NCBI GenBank assembly: GCA_027704905.1
Contig: CM051000.1
Span: 9,839,072 to 9,903,071, forward strand
Length of the DNA stretch: 64,000 nucleotides
Direction of reading: 5' to 3'
Origin: Muraenolepis orangiensis
Lineage: Eukaryota; Chordata; Actinopteri; Gadiformes; Muraenolepididae
Shown here: piece by piece, positions 61,650-64,000 of the stretch
Layout: every line of letters starts with the position of its first letter
How positions within the stretch are numbered: the first letter of the stretch is position 1
The notes under the pieces: generated by a model
The model's database searches: none
Seen by the model: only the letters and a program-made list of their open reading frames with translations
Told to the model about the DNA's origin: nothing
Position numbers and translations under genes: made by a program

Positions 61650-64000
61650 ATGGCTTCCTACTTGATGTTCTCAGTCCAGTTGCTCCTGCTGATCTCAGTT
61701 GCATCTGCACAATACCGTGCAGGCACCATGAGATTCTCTGCCAGAGAAAGATCCTCGAATGGGTCCCTTACGGTAAGAACTCAAGCAGCTAATAGATTTC
61801 AGGCAACATAATAATTAGGCTACATGAAAATAATAGCTATTAGGCCTATATACAGAATGTCTTATTAACCCTTAGGATAACTTGGAAATTTAGATTGGCT
61901 GCTTCGAAACGGTAATGTAAAAGTAGCTATAAGCTATAACTATTAAGGTATAATATATACTGTTTAAGTAGTTATAAATTAATACATTATTTACAAATAC
62001 GATATAAATGTTAAACTCATGTTATCACTTCTAATGAACTAAAGTACAGTACAGCGAAAATAATTTGTCTAATCTAACCAAATTGTGTGCAAATGTTGCA
62101 GGTAGCAGGTGTGCAGACATGGGTGTTGAAAAATACATACATCCTTTATGCTTTTGTAAACAGAAATATAGTTAAGATTAGGAATATCATATAATGGAAT
62201 AGAATAACTACACTTCATGCCTGTAATTTATCTAATCAGTGGGTGGGTTGTATGCTAGTCTGCTGATAAGACGCCTAGGCCCTAGGGCCTCGGCTACAGC
62301 AAGCAGGCTGAGTGTTTAAGAGGCCTGAGGAGAAGACAAGGCCTTTCAAGGCCTATTATATTGCAGTATATGTCCCCTCTGTCCCTCGCACTTTTCTGAC
62401 CTGTAATTCCGTGGTAGTAGGCAGTATGGTGTGTTCTGAAAAGGGAGAGCGACCGACCTAGATTATTGTCGTGAATGAATGATATGTCTTCTTCAGACAC
62501 AATGTACAGCAAACCAGCCAACAAGGGGCAAAAGTCCTTATACTCGTTGTACAAATCAAACCGCATGTTGAGTTATGCTGAGCCTTCGTTTGCTGAAATG
62601 AATAAGATACAAAACACTTTTAATTTCATTGTCGAATAATTTGCCATCCTTTTCTAAACAACATTTCTTTAACTGACGAAAACGAGACGATAACTAAATA
62701 GACACGAATGTATGATGACAAAAACTTTAGGCAACTAATAATTTTGAATCCTTACACAATGTTAACAATAATGTATAGTAGCTTAGATCTGAAACCACCT
62801 CAATACCCCCTTTCACAATTGGTTTTAACATGTGTTAACATGTGTTTTTTAAGATCCAATCTCAAAAACCACATGTTAATGCCAAGTGTGAACGGGCCCA
62901 GAGTTTCACATAGGTAATATCGCCATCACCTCTTTGTGTATCATCACGTTGGTGTTTTCATTTATAGTTTTAATTTGGAGAAACCTACCTCTACTAAAAC
63001 CACTATCTTTGCTCTACTTCACTTTATTGGCATCAATTCTTGAACCAGGTACTCATTGGATGGTGTGCTATGGCCCTATAGTACAATAGGGCAATCGACT
63101 GATATAGCACTAGGTGGTTTTAACTCTAAAACATGACATTTACTTCAGGCGGAAATTAAACCTTCTATCTATGCTGTTTTCTAGCTTTTTTCACTCTGAA
63201 CTAGTATCATCCCCATTGACTATTTCACATACACAACAAGGTCATAGGTGTTTTCTTTCTTTTGGTACCAAAATGACATATTATAACCCTTGTAGTAGAC
63301 ATAGTCTGTTTACTTTTCTTTCTTTAATATTACATATTATAGCCATTGTAGTTATATAGCTACTCTATTCATTTTGGGTATGTTTGGAAAAATCTGGCAA
63401 ACGAGGCCTAGTGTTGAAGAGGCTAATGAGGAGTGTGTGTGGTTGGTGACTGGCACAGTGTAATTACCCTAATATTGTGCTCTGCAGGCAGTGAGCAGAC
63501 TAGTACAGTATAACTCACTCATACATACACTGTATATAGAGTTTTGGCTGTTTTGTTCCTTACCTGCTAAGGAGAGGTCAGGTGTTAATGTATCTTTGTG
63601 AAAATCAAATGGGAGAGGATATTTCAATAAATCATGAAATAAAAATCGCCTAACTCCTCAACAATCGGTCCCCCTCACTTTTGAAAGTAACCGTGAGTTT
63701 CCCGCACAGGTTTCAAACTCACGGTTCTCGGCATGAGAGGCGACGCTCTAATGTGAGAAGCTAAAACCCATTGGCTCCATCTTTATCGCTTGAACGTCTT
63801 TTAGCTGCCGGGGAGTTAGGTTTCCACATGGTAAAGCACCATCGGCTGGTGTCCGTTACACACAAGGACACAATATACACAAACACTTCAATCGATTGCC
63901 ACGAAAACCTTGAAGCTATTTAATTTGCACTGTAATCCGTGATTCATACATATATCTCAGAGCACCAAAGTAACATGGGGGGAACTGTGAGCAAACAATG
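61650..64000 (+). CDS. ZP-domain membrane glycoprotein, copy 3 (exon 1 only, runs off window)
   Basis: Exon 1 at 61650-61772 encodes the same 41 residues as copy 1: signal peptide MASYLMFSVQLLLLISVASA, then QYRAGTMRFSARERSSNGSL. A GTAAGA donor follows. The rest of the window is intron 1. By alignment with copy 2, exon 2 should start about 160 bp beyond the window end. The intron is closer to copy 2 than to copy 1 (for example CACTTCAATCGATTGCCACG is shared). Whether the gene is intact cannot be seen. Confidence 0.8.
63691..63762 (-). repeat. tRNA-derived SINE head / tRNA pseudogene, copy 3
   Basis: Same sequence as in copies 1 and 2, but the B box is mutated (GAGTTTGAAACC), and about 42 bp just upstream on the plus strand (with CTACGCCCCTGACAG) are deleted. 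Confidence 0.45.

Overview
This window looks like genomic DNA from a teleost fish (inferred). The grounds are a vertebrate-type multi-exon gene with GT-AG introns, very dense interspersed repeats of kinds common in fish (L2-clade LINEs with AATAAAGT plus short tandem 3' tails, Ty3/gypsy elements with solo LTRs, hAT and Harbinger-like DNA transposons), and no bacterial-style gene packing. One 100-N assembly gap lies at 46171-46270.

Region 1 (1 to about 20.5 kb) is a pile of nested transposons with no host gene that I can recognise. A decayed Ty3/gypsy element with a PNMA-like Gag (RRM-like N-terminus, then the start of a capsid) runs from its 5' LTR (within 1-1022) to its polypurine tract near 9050. 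An L2 3' end, a 3.2-kb TIR element (itself carrying nested hAT-like elements) and a solo LTR interrupt it. An L2 LINE with an open 841-aa EN/RT frame follows (9060-11960), then a Harbinger remnant, and a second gypsy element whose LTR carries an expanded 68-bp minisatellite and is split by a nearly complete reverse-strand L2 (14.8-18.0 kb).

Region 2 (about 20.5-64 kb) is a tandem segmental duplication with at least three units. Each unit holds, in order: a flanking repeat (here called A) with an 11-bp minisatellite and a 39-bp palindrome; a gypsy LTR plus gag-protease remnant; a second A copy; a gene for a ZP-domain type I membrane glycoprotein (13 coding exons, 714 codons); and a reverse-strand gypsy integrase/LTR fragment. 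The unit 2 to unit 3 spacing is 17,726 bp. Gene copy 1 (26873-33480) has a 10-bp deletion in exon 4 that creates a premature stop, so it is probably a pseudogene. Copy 2 (exons 2-13, 47138-51206) is intact, but its exon 1 falls in the gap. Copy 3 shows only its promoter and exon 1 (61650-61772) before the window ends.

Units 2 and 3 share three insertions that unit 1 lacks (a solo LTR, a 1.7-kb hAT derivative and a 428-bp MITE). Unit 2 alone carries a complete 2,957-bp hAT transposon with perfect 8-bp target duplications and an uninterrupted 630-aa transposase. The empty sites in the sister units show the duplication order directly: unit 1 split first, units 2 and 3 separated later, and the autonomous hAT arrived last.
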